Assembly (NCBI GenBank): GCA_907163375.1
Contig: CAJQUW010016884.1
Location: 57,360-121,359 of the forward strand
Origin: Prostheceraeus crozeri
Lineage: Eukaryota > Platyhelminthes > Polycladida > Euryleptidae
Length of the DNA: 64,000 nucleotides
Direction: 5' to 3'
Below, one piece after another: positions 36,180-51,100 of the stretch (position 1 is the first letter of the stretch; each line of letters starts with the position of its first letter). The position numbers were made by a program, and so were the translations under genes. Under the pieces are notes generated by a model. It had not been told where the DNA came from, did not search any database, and saw only the letters and a list, made by a program, of their open reading frames with translations.

Positions 36180-39100
36180 ATGATATATATTTAATAATTG
36201 CACACAAGAGTTTATCAGACAAGGGATAATTTTCATTGAATTAACTTTCATAGGAGGCAAATTAGCAGATAAAAAATGGACTAATAGAAAAAGGGAATTA
36301 TAGAAAACGAATTGTGTAGACCCACTGATAATTGAAAATGGTTAATTCCTATTGTCCTAACGTAGTTTGTATTTGCTGAAGATAGGCCTATTGCATACCT
36401 GAGTAAACATGCAATATATAAATGATTATGTTATGTAGGTAATGTACTGTATATTGCATTCACATATTCATTTAAAGAATAAACGGTCTGTTATATATGC
36501 GTATTTATTCAAAGTTGAATGAAAATCGTTATTACAGGAAAAATTAGTGGAAATACTTCATTAAGAAAATTGGAAAAGAGGGAAAATATGACATGAAAAG
36601 TAAGGAAAGTTCGTAAAGTCAACGTGGATGCACAAAGTTGCAATGTTTGCAAGCATGCAATGCGAAGGACCTCACACGTCGATCATTTCGTCTTATGGGT
36701 AGCAGAAAGCGAACAGTCTACGATGTCGGCGGCAACGAGCCATGGAGAATTTAGGTATGCTGCAACCTACATGATTATAGAACCCTCTGTGATTATGCGG
36801 ACGTCCTGAGGGAGAGGAGGGAGTCGAAAGATTCAGACACATGCGGACAAGGAGAAGAGTCGAAAAATACCATTATTTTGTGGACGTCCTTTATAGGTGG
36901 CCCCCTGGATTTAGTTGTGTACATCGACAGCACCTACATCAACTCTAAATTTAACTCATCGTATTTCGTGATCTGAACATACACACCTGCTGCGTAAAGG
37001 ATTTGATGCATGCTTGTGCGTACTTATTGTGTACTTCTATACTTCTAGTGAGATTAAAAAATATTTAATCCTTGTTTTATTAGCATTTCCGAAATTCACA
37101 TGGACACAACAATACTCTATCAAAATTAATTCGACTGTTGCATGTATAACATGATTTGAACGAACACCGAATTCATAGCGGTTATCTTGTTTCATGTATA
37201 TTCCTGTGTACATAAATTTTGTTGGTGACTTTCAGTATGCTCGTGTCAGTATTCTGAATCGCTCTTCAAACAAAGCAGAATATACTTGGCGGGTGAAGTT
37301 TTTGGATTACGGCGGTACTGAACTTCGGGATGGAAATTGTCTCCTTCAACTACCTCATGAATTACGTTCGAGAAAGTTCCCATATCTAGCATTAGAATGT
37401 CAAGTGGCTGAAGTTCAGCCTCACAGCATCTTCAGACCCAGTGGAGAATATTTGGAAGAAGATAACCGTCTTTTTAAGAACAAATTGTTCCGCATGAAGT
37501 ATGTGAACTTAAGCATCTACTCGCTGGTCGGCAGTTGCTTACGAGTTCGACTTGAACATTCCCTTGAGTTTCTGGGGCCTCATTCCATTGAATTCAAAGA
37601 AGAAGACTTGCCATCACAAAGTGATCACTTGGAAAGATTGAAGGTTGGTTCAAAGTATTTACTGGCATCTCAGTAATTAAATAACGCATGTTTTATTAAA
37701 ACTCAAATTCACAATCCCAGGTCTATAAAAAGCACCAATGTCTCAGTCACTAGATGAGTATGAGTTAGTCGTATATCAAAACGCAGTCTTGACTATCTAG
37801 TTGTTAACTAAGTGGTTCCTCTTAATGCTATCCTATTTTATCTCGGTTTTCTCATGAAAAGACGGTATTCTGCAGGTGTAGTTCTGCTGTGTGATGACAA
37901 AATGAACTAAATTATTGCTTCAATGGAGAGTATAGATGCATGATGTTCGCTAACAAGTCAATTGAGAATTGTTTATGCATGAAAAGTCGCCGATTAGCAA
38001 CTATCGTATAATCGGACAGCTCAGTCGCGTGCCACATGTGATCAATAATATTTTAAACACCATTGCAAGTCTTTTGACGCGTTAGAGCATCGTCCTGCTT
38101 GAGTACTCCTTTGGAACTTCAGGCTGTTTGTCGGACTGCTTAGGTCCGATCCCCGAGAAGGGATTGGCAAGCAATTGACTGCATGCATGATTTGATGAGA
38201 AGAAAATATCAATTATCTGTTGACGTAGCATATAGCAAGCTGCTGTAATATGGAGCAGTTTTGAACGCTATTTTTGAAATAATGATGCTGGAAATAGAAA
38301 ATTGAACTTCAATGCTGAAAACCTTCGCTTATAAACTGCAGAATATCAATTTCCAGCATGATATTGCAGTTCTTTGCATTTTTATCAGTTCATTTAAAGT
38401 GGTTCTTGCACGGACATGTATTGAATATGTATATACTATCCCACTGATTTCAGGAGATAAATGTTCAGAATCTACGAGTAACAAAAGCTATGTATTCTCC
38501 GAGCCGAAGGCGAGGAGAATACATAGCTTTTGTTACGAGTAGATTCGACATTTACGGTATGTCCATGAAATCAGTGGGATAAAACATATTTATTTCACGA
38601 GCTATGCTCTATGGAATTTCTAGGAATTTGCCATGGAATTCCTATTCATCGTAATCGTAAATGTAAAAAATTGCCATATTTCTGTGTTTATGATATCTTG
38701 AAATGAAATCATTTTGCTATTCCATAAATGTAAACATAGATGTATTCCCGAGTATCTAGGTGGTAACTTTTGTATTTTGTAAATCTCGTATCCAGGTGAT
38801 AGTACATGTATACTGTAATCCATAGTTTGTATATGAAATAATGATTTCTAGACATTGTATATATTTGAATTTTGTACGGTCGTCATTTTGATATTAGTCA
38901 GCATGCAGTCAACAAGCAACAGATTTGTTCCAGTAAATGAAAGCGATATTAATAGCTTTATTGAAAACAGAATGCCACCAAACACCGCAAAGAAAGTTAA
39001 ATGGGTAATGAAAATATTTAGAGATTGGTTCACTAAGTGTTAGATGGTGGATTGAAAGTTTTGAAAGATCTAGATGAGTTTGGTACACGTGACTTAAACT

Positions 39101-42100
39101 TTTGCCTTCGTTACTTCTTGTGCTAGGTGAGGAAGGAGAATCATGAAAAGTATCCTCCACAGACACTAAAAGAAATGGTTGCAATGATACAGCACCATTT
39201 CAATAACACTTTCCATAAATCATGGTCCATTTTTAAGGATAAAGGATTTATGGAGTGTAGGAAAGTGTTAGTCGCACAGATGAAGTTATCTGCAAGAGAG
39301 GGTTACCTGAAGCCCTCAAGAAGAGCGGCTGTGATAAAGTACGAACACGAAGAAATGCTGTGGCGGAACGGATCATTTGGTTATTCTAACCCAAGACAGT
39401 TATTATATACACTCATATATCATCTAGGCGTCCATCTTTCCTTACGCGCCGGTCAAGAACATAGGGATCTCGAATACGGTGATAACTCCCAGTTGTTCTT
39501 GGAAATCATGAACGGACAAGAAACTTTGCGGTATGTAGAGAGAACATCTAAAAACAAGTTTGGCTTGAATTGCAGTCGAATGGAGCCATTTTAGTCCGGC
39601 AGCCAGAACGAGTTTCTGCAGGGAACGAGGCCGAAAGTGAGACTTTCACAGAATGCTGTACATCCTATGCCTACTACGAATCGGCACGTCTGCCGAGTTC
39701 TAGTGAGTTCCTCTTCTTGTCAGACAAGATCAAAGAAAAACACATGTAAATCCAATGGGACGCAGATTGCAGTTTTTAGCTAAAATGAAATTTTCCATGT
39801 TTTCTCTGATTAAACGAAAATTATTAAGCCCAGAGTCATAATTTTTGACATGGAATGTCTTCAGGTCATTTCCTATCATGTTCATGCACTCCTGTCTATA
39901 AAGCTAAACAAATTTACATTTGGCGAGCTTCTTAATGTCGGAAAACACAAACATTTTGAGCAACTTTATCCACATTTAACCACATTCTCGCATGCATTCC
40001 CGATTAGATGCATGATAAAAGCACATGCATATCGTAGGAAATGACCTGAAGACATTCCATGTCAAAAATTGTGACTCTGGACTTAGTACTTTTCGTTTAA
40101 TCAGAGAAAACATAGAAAATTTCATTTTTGCTAAAAACTGCAATCTGCGTCCCATTGGATTTACATGTGTTTTTCTTTGATCTTGTCTGACAGGAAAAGG
40201 AACTCACTAGAACTCGGCAGACGTGCAGATTTGTAGTAGGCATAGGGTGTACATCATTCTGTGAAAGTCTCACTTTCGGCCTCGTTCCCTGCAGAAACTC
40301 GTTCTGGCTGCCGGACTATTTACTCAGTCATTTACCCAAACAAAGAAAATCCAGACAGATGCATAATCGCCATGTACAAATTATATGTTTCATATCGTAA
40401 AAAAAGTCAAGGTCTCAATGCTTTTTACTTGACTCCTATGCAGAACCCTAAATGAGATAAATGGTACAAGCAAGGTCCGTTTGGAATTCACGCCATAGAG
40501 AAAGTCACACGTGAACTTATGAAAACACTAAACAATGAAGACTTGAGTGCATTTTCAAACAATGAAAACTCAAAAGAAATCTTTTATTCAAATACCAGCC
40601 TCCGCCGATCTGAAAAGCAGAGACTGATCAACGCCGGGTTTTCAAAGGAAATTGCCCAAACGAAGACAGGTCGTATCTCTGAAAAGGCTGACAAATGCTA
40701 TTTCACTGCCGAACACTATAATGAAAGAATGGCAGAAATTCTGTACTGCAATGCGAAGCCAAGCGATCAAGGTTCATTGATTCCAACGTCAAGTAAGGAA
40801 ACCGTCATGTTTGAAAATATGGATGCGGTAGTATACGAAACGACCAAGACCTGCGAAAGTGCTCAGGAGTTTCAAGGAACGGTGACTTTTGCTCCTGTTT
40901 TCAATAACTGCTCAAATGTGACAATTAACTTTAAATCCTAACTTTCCTTTGTGTTTCCTGTTCATATTCCCAGGAGCACTATTCTATCAGAGGACTAGTT
41001 TAATGTGCTATTAAAATCTCAAATTGTATTGTGAAGTGTTAATGATTTATGCGTAACATTATGCATGATAATGTAGCATTATATCATGAATTTTATCTGT
41101 CTGATATTTCTGCCCCCAAAATCCATGATATAATGCTATTGTATGTAGCTCTTGAGAAGTCTATGAATATTGCAATTATCGATCGCTGTTAGTAACCGAT
41201 AATGGAGAGATGAAGAAATTTTTGATTGACTTTTATTGAAATCTATGAAAGTTTGCTCTCTCAATAGATTTTAATTCGTGAAAGGTTTGAAAGCCTATGA
41301 ATGTTTGCAATTAGAATTAGTGAATAGATTTTTTGAAATTCAGATTTCTATCTAAAAATGATTTGAAATATCCATTTACCAATTCATTCATTAATGGATT
41401 CTGAAGATGGAGTGACGAACGACGGTTCATGGCTATCTGTACGGTGAGAATTGATTGAATATGTGAAATTGGCGGGTTTATAATGGTGAATTATATACCC
41501 TCCAATGCCGGGCAATAGTGCATTTCAAACTCATTACAATCATTTCTATGACCTCCAAAGCCATCGAGAGTGAAATACAATATTGTTTTTATCTGGGTAG
41601 TGTGAGAATTTGGGAATGTAGCTTGGACATGATTGAACTTTATGACTATTCTGAATGGTTATCTCTATATAAAGTATGCCAGATTATTACATAGTTGTAG
41701 AATCGTATTTCAGAATCCCTTCTACATCTGATAAAAATTGGTCCCAGGGAACATTTTGGTAGAGAGGGATTCTATCGCGGATATCCATGGTCCTAATAAT
41801 CTGGCATAATTTATAACGGATAGAGGATGGCTATGCGATTCTCTGACATAGCTCGTGAAATTATTTGATATATCCCTCGGGCTAAAGCCCTCGGGATTCA
41901 TCAAATAATTTCCCTCTCTATATCCCAGAGAATCGCATAGCCATCCTCTATCCATTACGAAATCAGTGGAATAAAACATATTTATTTCTCAATTTAATAG
42001 CTATGCAAGTCATAACTATGGTACAGGATCCTAGTTTTGGGGATAAATGAAATCTACTAAGAATCATTTATACTACACTGTAGAATAAATGCTCAGAATC

Positions 42101-45100
42101 TACCGTATATAAATGACATATCTCCAGGGAAGAGTGAAATAAGTATATGATAAACCACTGTTTTGAGGAGTGAACCAAGGATCATCTACGAGTGCGAAGC
42201 ACGAGTAGATGTCTTGGTTTACTCCGAAAAAAGTGGTTTATCAATATTTCTATTCCGATCATATAAATGGGCATCTATCAATGATCTATCGATGTCCATG
42301 ATCAATCTGATCCTATATCCCGAACATAGTCATGGAAATCTGTAATACTTAGATTTCTAAATTTTAAACTAATTTTCAATAATATAATATGCCTGAGAAA
42401 TCAATTCTCTGCCACAATTTCACTATTGTCTAACTGTCAAGCCTACGAAGAATGAATGAATCATTTCTAGAAGAATATTTTGACGAATTCGATTCTCTTA
42501 TGATGGACTTTTTCAATGATGACTGTACACAACAAGCTACTTCTGCATCAACCTCTAGATTTGCTACAACATCATCAGAAGAAATACAAGAACATTTGAA
42601 AAGAAGAGTACCTGAGGGAACCAAGAAGAAAGAAAAGTCATGTGTAAAGCTGTTCAAATCATGGCATAGTGAATGGAAAATAAGACTGGATGGGTGCAAG
42701 GTGTTCCATGAGCTGGAAGAGATGAGCGATAGCGATTTGAATTACTGCTTAAAGTTTTTTTTGGCAGATGTGCGTAAACAGGACGGAACGAAATACCCGC
42801 CAAAATCGTTAAAGTCTATATTTGCAATGATACAACATTATTTACAATACGAATGCGGCAGAGATTGGTCATTGTTCAAATCTACAGAGTTCAAAGAGGC
42901 ACGCGATGTCCTTGACGCAGAAATGAGAGTCAGCGCAGAAGAAGGAAATGTTGCAGCCCCAAAACGCGCAGAACCAATATCTGAGGATGATGAAAAGGAA
43001 TTATGGCAGAAGGGTATTCTAGGATCTGGTACACCAACTCAACTCCAAGAAAGTCTGATTTACTGTCTCGGAATTCAATTGAGATTACGTGCATCAGCAG
43101 AACATAAGCAGTTGAAGTTTGGAAACAACAGTCAACTGAAGCTAATAACAGAAAATGGAGAGAAGGTTCTTCGATACACAGAACATGTATCAAAATCCAA
43201 AAACTTTGGTCTGAAGCAATCGACATTGGATCCAAAATCTGTAAGAATATTCCCTAACAAAGAAAACCCCAGTCGCTGCGTGATAAACCTTTATGAACTG
43301 TACATTTCGCATAGACCGACTGAATGTAAATTGCCTGATTTCTACCTAGCGAGGATCAATAATCCGACTTCATCAGTGTGGTACAAAGCTCAACCTTTGG
43401 GAATTCATCAGATTGAAGGTGTTACCAAGCGATTCATGTCTAGCATTGGCAAAACAGGATATTACACGAATACAAGCTTACGCCGCTCAGCTAAGACAAG
43501 GTTGGTGAAGGCAGGGATACCGAAAGAGGTGGTAAAGAAACGCATGGGCCATATATCAGACGCCGATGAGGTCTATATTCATGAGCAGCTGATGGAAAGA
43601 GAAATGGGAAGCATACTCTCTGGTTCAAACCCACAGCCTGTGTCCTCTGTTGTCCCGTCTACATCTTTTTTGTCAGAGTCAGAGCAAGAAGCTACCAAAC
43701 AAAACTATCATATTTAATAACTGTTCATTTAACAATTGTACATTTTAACTATGTTTTGTTATATATGTTTTCTAAAGGATGCAGTATCAGAGATCACATC
43801 AGTAGATGAACTTTCAAGCAGTAGATGAAATTCAATTTTGCATTTTGCAATACTACTGATGTAATATCTTATCACATGGATAAATATAGATATCTGGATT
43901 AATAGGTAGTTTATACACTTTTTCGTCTACTTTATATTAACATGGGGACATAGGCAATGGAGGAATAGAAATTGAGATATCATTGTAGTTCCTCGCACTA
44001 GTACAAGAACTCTACATTATGCAGTATATCTAATGCCGCATGGCTTATCGTGCTTCCACCTGTAAGTGAACTCGCTGTCTATGTTACTAAAAACACTCGA
44101 TTCTTCGCGTCTCGTGTTTCAAATAACATAGACAGTTCGTTCAGTTATGGTGGATGCACTGCAAGCTATGCGATAGTGAACATTTCTCATACAAAAACAC
44201 AATATGTCGAGAAGGATCCGCAGTATTGTTTTCGTAGTGGGTTTTCGGGGTAATGTGTGAACATCATTCTATTGTTCACGCCAATGGAAGTAAGTGCCTG
44301 CTCATTCTAGCCAGAATCCCTAGTTAGCTCCATGGATATCTCATGTTGGCCCTATCTACTCTGACGACCATGTCTCACTGAAGCAATGCAACGTCAAGCA
44401 AAGTCTTTTTTCTGAGCACATACACATGCATTGTCTCAATGGCGAAATGATCAAAGGCAATCAAACCTATCGATTGCTTCCGATACGGTACTGTTCAAAT
44501 ATACTGCATAGAAGAAATAAGAAAGCATCTCGATCTGGAGGTCTCAGTCTATCAGTGAGTATCTCATTAAAGTAACCAAAGATTCCCAAACGGGTTATTT
44601 TCGAATGATTGACCGTGGTACTTTTATTAACTTTGATTTGTTTTCTGACATGATGTTCGGAATATATAATGACAAACTTCTCTCTTAGGCTCGACGATTG
44701 TCTCACAGCAATGTCAGTGACTGCTCTGAGAAAAGTCCGGAGGAAATGGAAATCTTGAAGAGATGCCATCAACAAAAGCACACTGAGGAAGAAGAACGAC
44801 TGCTACGTAGACTGTCAGAGTGTGTGATCAATTCAGGGCAAGTTTCTCGTGATAAAATCCCTGTCACCGGACCGGAGCATCCTTATGAGCTGAAATTTTA
44901 TGGTATGACGTCCTACACCAGCTCAAGCAAAGTCTGCATCAATCAGGAATCCGTCAATTCTATCATAGTAAGTCAACTGCTCTGTAAGTGCATGAGAAGC
45001 TGAAGAAAGTTGAGATAGAGTTCTTTTTGTTCTAATTTAGTTCCTCTTTATTTGGAATTGTAAAATTGCATAGAAGATTTTTTTTTCATTTTCTCGTTGT

Positions 45101-48100
45101 GAATTAGGTGACGTGTATATAGCATGTTTGGCCTTATTCATCAACCCTCAGTCCTGAGGGGGTACAGTGGACCTCAACTTCCAAATTCTTAGTTTATTTG
45201 CTTCAATCGATAACAAGACGTGGGGAAAGTTGATTTTAAGAAATGCAATGATGTTTGCGTGTAGATGTTCGATGTGTTTGATCTGTCAAGTGTCGTTCTG
45301 CCTTCTTAGGAAACTTTTATGATAGTATGGTGTTTTCTATAAATGAAATGAATGATGGTTTAACGTCACTACTCCTCCTTTCTGAGGGCTTGGACGGTGC
45401 TGACACAATCAGACATTAATCTGGAGCGTTGTGATCATTTACCTCGAATTCCCTCTCTGACGACTTCCAATGATACTTTCGGGGCTCGACCTCCGGACTG
45501 AAAGATCGCTATGCCAAAGTATTTTCTATAAGTCAATCACATTTTGACACAAGATCAGTTGCATTAGGAAGTCGTTTCACGATGTTTAATGCTGCAATTA
45601 AACCTCACCTAATTTTATTGAAATTGATTTATTCTGACCTTACTGTTCAGTATTTTTATTTTATTTACCCCTTTCGAAATGTAGGCCTATCGGAGCCGCA
45701 GACAGTTTTGTGCTCAAAACAAGCGGGCATGGAAATCTCAAGTTCATCAATTACATTCAACCAGCTGGGATGAATGCAGTGACAGGTTTCTACTTGAAAA
45801 TTAATTGGTGGCAATTTGTTCATATAGGTCAACCAGTCGCGCGCGATCATGTACAAAAACAAATTACTCACATCTACTTGTGATGGCACAGCGCACATGC
45901 ACGGGCATGACTTAGACAAGTAATATTTGAATTTCAAATGTTATGTGACATCATGGACAAAATCATTTTTCATCTGTCAGCAAAAATAATTGAAATTTGA
46001 ATTTCTGCACCCTCTGAGAACTTGGGGTTTTTTAGTAGACCCCTTTGGCTATCCTCCATTTTTTAGCAGTTCAGCTGAAATGAAAAACTGCATGCAGAAT
46101 GAAAAAAGTGATTATTTTACATGGACATAAATGATTGAAAGTGAAGCAGAAAAATGTGGCTCCGGGGTTTCCACTGTACCCCTTCAGATTAACTAAAAAT
46201 TCGGCCGACTGAAAATAAATTCATTTCATATTCTGCAAGCTCATTTTTTGGTTAATGAATGGAGCCATGGTAACGAACGAAAAAACTGTTAGTCTTTCCC
46301 ACGTTTTGATTTCTGTTTTCTCAAGCAGCGAGTATTGCTAATGAATGCGACTTCGATTTTATTTCTCGAGATCTCGCGGAATCTCAAGTATGCGATAAGC
46401 GCATGCCTTTGCCATTTTGAGAAAGTTCTATGTATGCCTAGAAACAGAGAAAATGATTTGTCTTTTTCTTTGATATTTATATTTTCTATCTCCGCATTAT
46501 TATACCTTCAGATTGATGATCAGCCGCAATGTCATTTGGACCGGCTTCTAGTGTCGGGACTTGTTCATTCTTCACCGAGAGATCATGGTCAGTTGAATCT
46601 ACGACATACTACCCTACTCCCTAATCTTCCGGGTCTGCCTTCTCTCGTCACCATGATTTTTGCACCGGTCGCCGAGCTACGAGTCAGCCGCTGTCGCACA
46701 CGTTATGTCGGTAAGTGATAAGTGCTGCATCATTGCCACTTCATAGCTTTTCCGCATCGCAGCTGGTGGAGTTTTAATTGGTTCTAAGTCTATGATCACA
46801 CCAAGGAACCCTAGATGGCGACACTACGCTGATCACAGCCTGCAGTCTGTGTCAATAGCAATGTCGGCACTCAACGCGAGTCCTTGATCGAATGATGTAG
46901 ATTTCACTGATGTATAGGAATTATATTGAAATAATGGCTACATTATAATTAAAACAGATGCCACAGACGCCAGCAATTTTTGCTGGGTTTTTGATGATTA
47001 ATATAGACATGAATTATAAATCATTTTATCTAAAAATCGTTTGAACATGCCAAATTCTTAATTATCCAATAAAAGTTCGGTTTCGCTTTTTCATTGCAGG
47101 TGCTGTTTGCGGTCTGGGTTATGACGAAAGCGGTCATCCTATTCATCCCCAAAACGATGTCGAAGTTGTATTTGACACTCATTTTGATTCCCGAACACTC
47201 GTGAATGTGAATGAAATTAGATTGGCTCTCAATCTAATTCTGTCGAATAAGAAATTCAAGGATGAACAATTAGGTCCTTATCACCATTCCGTTGTTTCTG
47301 CATTACAAGAACGAATTGAGGATGCTGTCAAGAATTTATTTCTGTGAGTTGAGGAATCTCTATTTGACCACGTTCTGACAATTTAATTACCTATCATTCA
47401 TTTTCAGGTCAGGAAGACCTGTACATCTGGTGAACCGTGTTGAAAACACCCAACCTTTCCTGTGGCGTCTTTTACCTTCAACAGCATTTATTGATAATTC
47501 AAAGGAAATTGCCAAAGAGATAGATGAGGATAGTCTTTATCAATGTCATTTCTCGGTTGCCGGAGTTGATGGACAAGGTTTACACGAATACCTTCGCGCA
47601 TTGTGTGTAGGATCATCCGTAAATGAAGAGAGAGTTATTGATAAGAGAGCTGTAAGTTGAAATTTTTCTCAATTTGATGACCAAATCTCACTGGTCTGTA
47701 ATTTTTCTATTTTTGTTCCAACTTTTATCCTTGGAATAAGAAAGTGATCTCTTTTTGTGACGAAATGTTCGTATTGCAGTTTCTGTTCAATTAAATTCTA
47801 AAGGCTTTTAACCTATGAAGCTTGAATTATTTTTTCTTCAAGTTTACAATTTAGTGTTCGCCTGTGGGCTTGAAAAGCAATGCTGTCATCAGCTCAAAGA
47901 GCATGTAATTCGTCCCAAATCAAATTTTCCGTCCGGAATCTGGCAAACTTAGAATTAGTGATATTCTAATATTAATTTAGAATTAATATTAATTAATATT
48001 AATATTAGAATTATTGATAAGAATTAGTGATTAGCGGCGGTCCAAGGCCTGATCAATCGACCTCCCTGTTAATATGAACTTGAACATACGGTCAGGAATA

Positions 48101-51100
48101 ATTTCAATTTGATAACAAAAATATAATTTTTTACAATCTTTTGATATAATTTTAATAATAATAATTTAGCACATTATGTGACCATCGAGTAAGTATATTA
48201 GGTAGAGGGGTAACTCAGCATTTATTAAATCCCCAATGTGTATACGAGGGGTGATTGATAAGTTCGCGGCCTGACATAGAAAGCTTAAAGCCAAGCCATT
48301 ATGCACATGTGGATTGATACAATGGAATGTGCTGACGGCGCATGACGAGTGATCAGTCGATCCGGTGAACTGTTGGTAAGCCACAGCTACTTAACTTCAG
48401 TTACTAACTTATCAGTCAATTAGTCAGATAAGTGTTGCGTAAGATGGATCACGTTTCAAATCGAGCTGTCATTCGTTATCTCGGCTTGAAAGGACTCACA
48501 CCAAAGGAGATTCATGATGATATGGTTGGAACACTTGGTGAGAAAGCTCCGTCCTACACCACAGTCAAGAAATGGGCTTCAGAATTCAAGCAAGGAAGAG
48601 AGAGCTTGGAAGATGATCCCCGTTGTGGAAGACCAGTGACAGTGAGTACAGAAGATGTGATCGATCATGTTCAAAAGATTATTCTTGATGATCGCCGTAC
48701 AGCCGAGCGAAAGATCGCCTTGGAACTGAAGATTTCACAAGAGCGTGTCCATAACATCATCCATCATGAACTTGGCATGAACAAAGTTTCCGCTCGATGG
48801 GTGCCACGACTGCTCACACCAGAGAACAAACGAGCCCGCTTTCTCATCTCAAGGGACAACTTGAAGCTGTTCGTAAAAGATCCTGAAAATTTCATGGACC
48901 GGTTCATTACGATGGATGAGACTTGGGTTCACCACTATCAGCCACAGTCGAAACAATAGAAGCACCCAGGATCACCAACTCCGCGGAAAGCCAAGGTCAC
49001 CAGGTCCGCGGGAAAGGTCATGGCCTCCAATTTTTGGGATTCGAAGGGAGTTTTGCTGTTGGACTTCCTAGAGACTGGTCGGACAATTACTGGCGAGTAC
49101 TACGCTCATTTGCTGCAGCAGTTACGAGTGCAGATCAAGATCAAGCGGAGAGGGAAGCTCACGAAAGGCGTGCTCTTCCATCAAGACAATGCGCCTGCTC
49201 ACACCTCCGCTACCGCCATGTCTGCCATCCAAGGTTGTGGGTTTGACATCATTTCCCATCCACCCTATTCTCCTGATCTGGCACCATCGGACTTTCATCT
49301 CTTCCCAAAAATGAAATTGGAGCTCAGTGGTCAGCACTTCGCATCCAACAGTGACGTCATGGAGGCCGTTGAGGAGTATCTGGACTCCAAAGACTCACAC
49401 TTCTATGAGCAAGGGATCCGCGCATTGCAGCACCGTTGGGCTAAGTGCGTTGATTGTAGGGGCGATTATGTCGAAAATAAATATGTATCGCATGCGAAAT
49501 ATGCTTTTTTCTATATCGGGCCGCGAACTTTTCAATCAACCTTCGTACACTTTCGATTTTATTAAATGAACTCGAGGTGAACAAGGTTGGATTTGTTTCC
49601 AAATGTGTGATATGCAAATTTTTGCTGTCTTGAATAAATTACCACGTAATTGACTGATCCTGATAGTAATGCAGAAGGAATGATAGTATTTTACTGATCC
49701 TCCGTGTCATGACAGCCTTGGAGAGGTAGTGTTGGTTGAATTATCAATTTGATAGGTTGCTGCTGCTTTCATGCTCAATAACCTCAACAGTATTTTCTTA
49801 TGCGTGATCATATCACAAGCAACCTGGCACTGGTAGAGCAAAATTACTTAATCAAAGATAATCATCATACTTAACTTTAAAAGATGTAAATGGGTTTACA
49901 TCACTACTCAGATTCAAGAAATAAACAAGAATTTCGTGATACATAAAATCATAGCGATGAAAAGCGAATTGAACACATAAAAATTCATCCAAGGATAAGC
50001 ACAATAAGATCTCGAATTTTTCTTGAAGACTTCCATTATAGTGCAGTTCATGAAATTTCCTTGATCATCAGCATAATTTCCGCTCAGTTACTATGCTTGT
50101 TAGCAAATATTCATTCCTTTTGATATCCAACTTGTTCCATACTACTTATAAAATGCCTTCATGTCGGCAATATATTATTTTCAAAAATTTAGCGCTTTAA
50201 AAACTGCTGAAATAATTTTTTGGACCGCAGAAACGTAATCTCCGCAAAAAACCAAATACAGTAGAATTCGCATATATCGGCGCCTCAAGGGACAAACGAA
50301 AACCGCCGATATACGCGAACCGCCGATATATGCGAACTCCCTGAATTTTGAAGTTCTGTGAAATCTACACGAGCTCTGAGATCATGCCATGCATCATACA
50401 ATGTATATACGTGTATTGACTCATGAATTATTGCGTTGCTGTACTTAAATACATGTACATATTGACTTACTGTCCAGCATGTACAGTACATGTACATGTA
50501 ATTGTGTCTTTGTAATCAATAGATATCTAAAAATTGTGCCTTTCTGAACTGATGTTTGCAACGCAAGTATCGCAAACCGGATATCACTATGTTAGTCAAA
50601 AACTGAGTATGCTTTTTGAATCAAGGAGATTGAAGCTTCTTCATGCCTACATGCTTACCTGCTACATGAAGCACAAAACAAAGAAGAGTATGCATAAATC
50701 AAGACGCTGCTAAGAGTCACGTGCAGGCGAAGCCAGCCAATCTAAGTCAATCAAGACGCTGCTAAGAGTCACGTGCAGGCGAAACCATAGAGATGGATGG
50801 GAGTGGCGAGCCGCTTTCTGTCTAGAGAGAGGACATGCATCGAACTCAACAATGTTTTCGACGGTAACTTGTGCTCCTTTGATGACGCAACAGTCACTAA
50901 GTCAGGTCTGACAATAGCATCGTAGGTGAAGGCGTTAACAATGCAACCATCACGTGGAATGAAAGACTAATTATGTGAGAATTATCAGTGAGATACAGTG
51001 GCAAGCCTACTTATCTTTCCTCGGCTGCTAGATTCTACAATTTTGATCAAACCCCCAAACATGATCGAGATGAATTTTAGAAGATATAAATTTTCACATG

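Noticed and set aside
37644-37676. Read-through of exon 13 to the stop at 37674
   Set aside because: Conserved TDRD9 sequence continues in exons 14-18 with matching phase, so the open tail is intron, not the gene's end. A short isoform cannot be excluded.
38085-38200. tRNA-like or SINE-like stretch (GCGTTAGAGCATCGTCCTGC)
   Set aside because: Some A-box flavour but no cloverleaf, B box or second copy that I can find.
45155-46187. One-kilobase transposon with GGGGTACAGTGGA ends
   Set aside because: Only about 18 terminal bases agree and no target duplication is clear; mentioned under intron 14 but not called.
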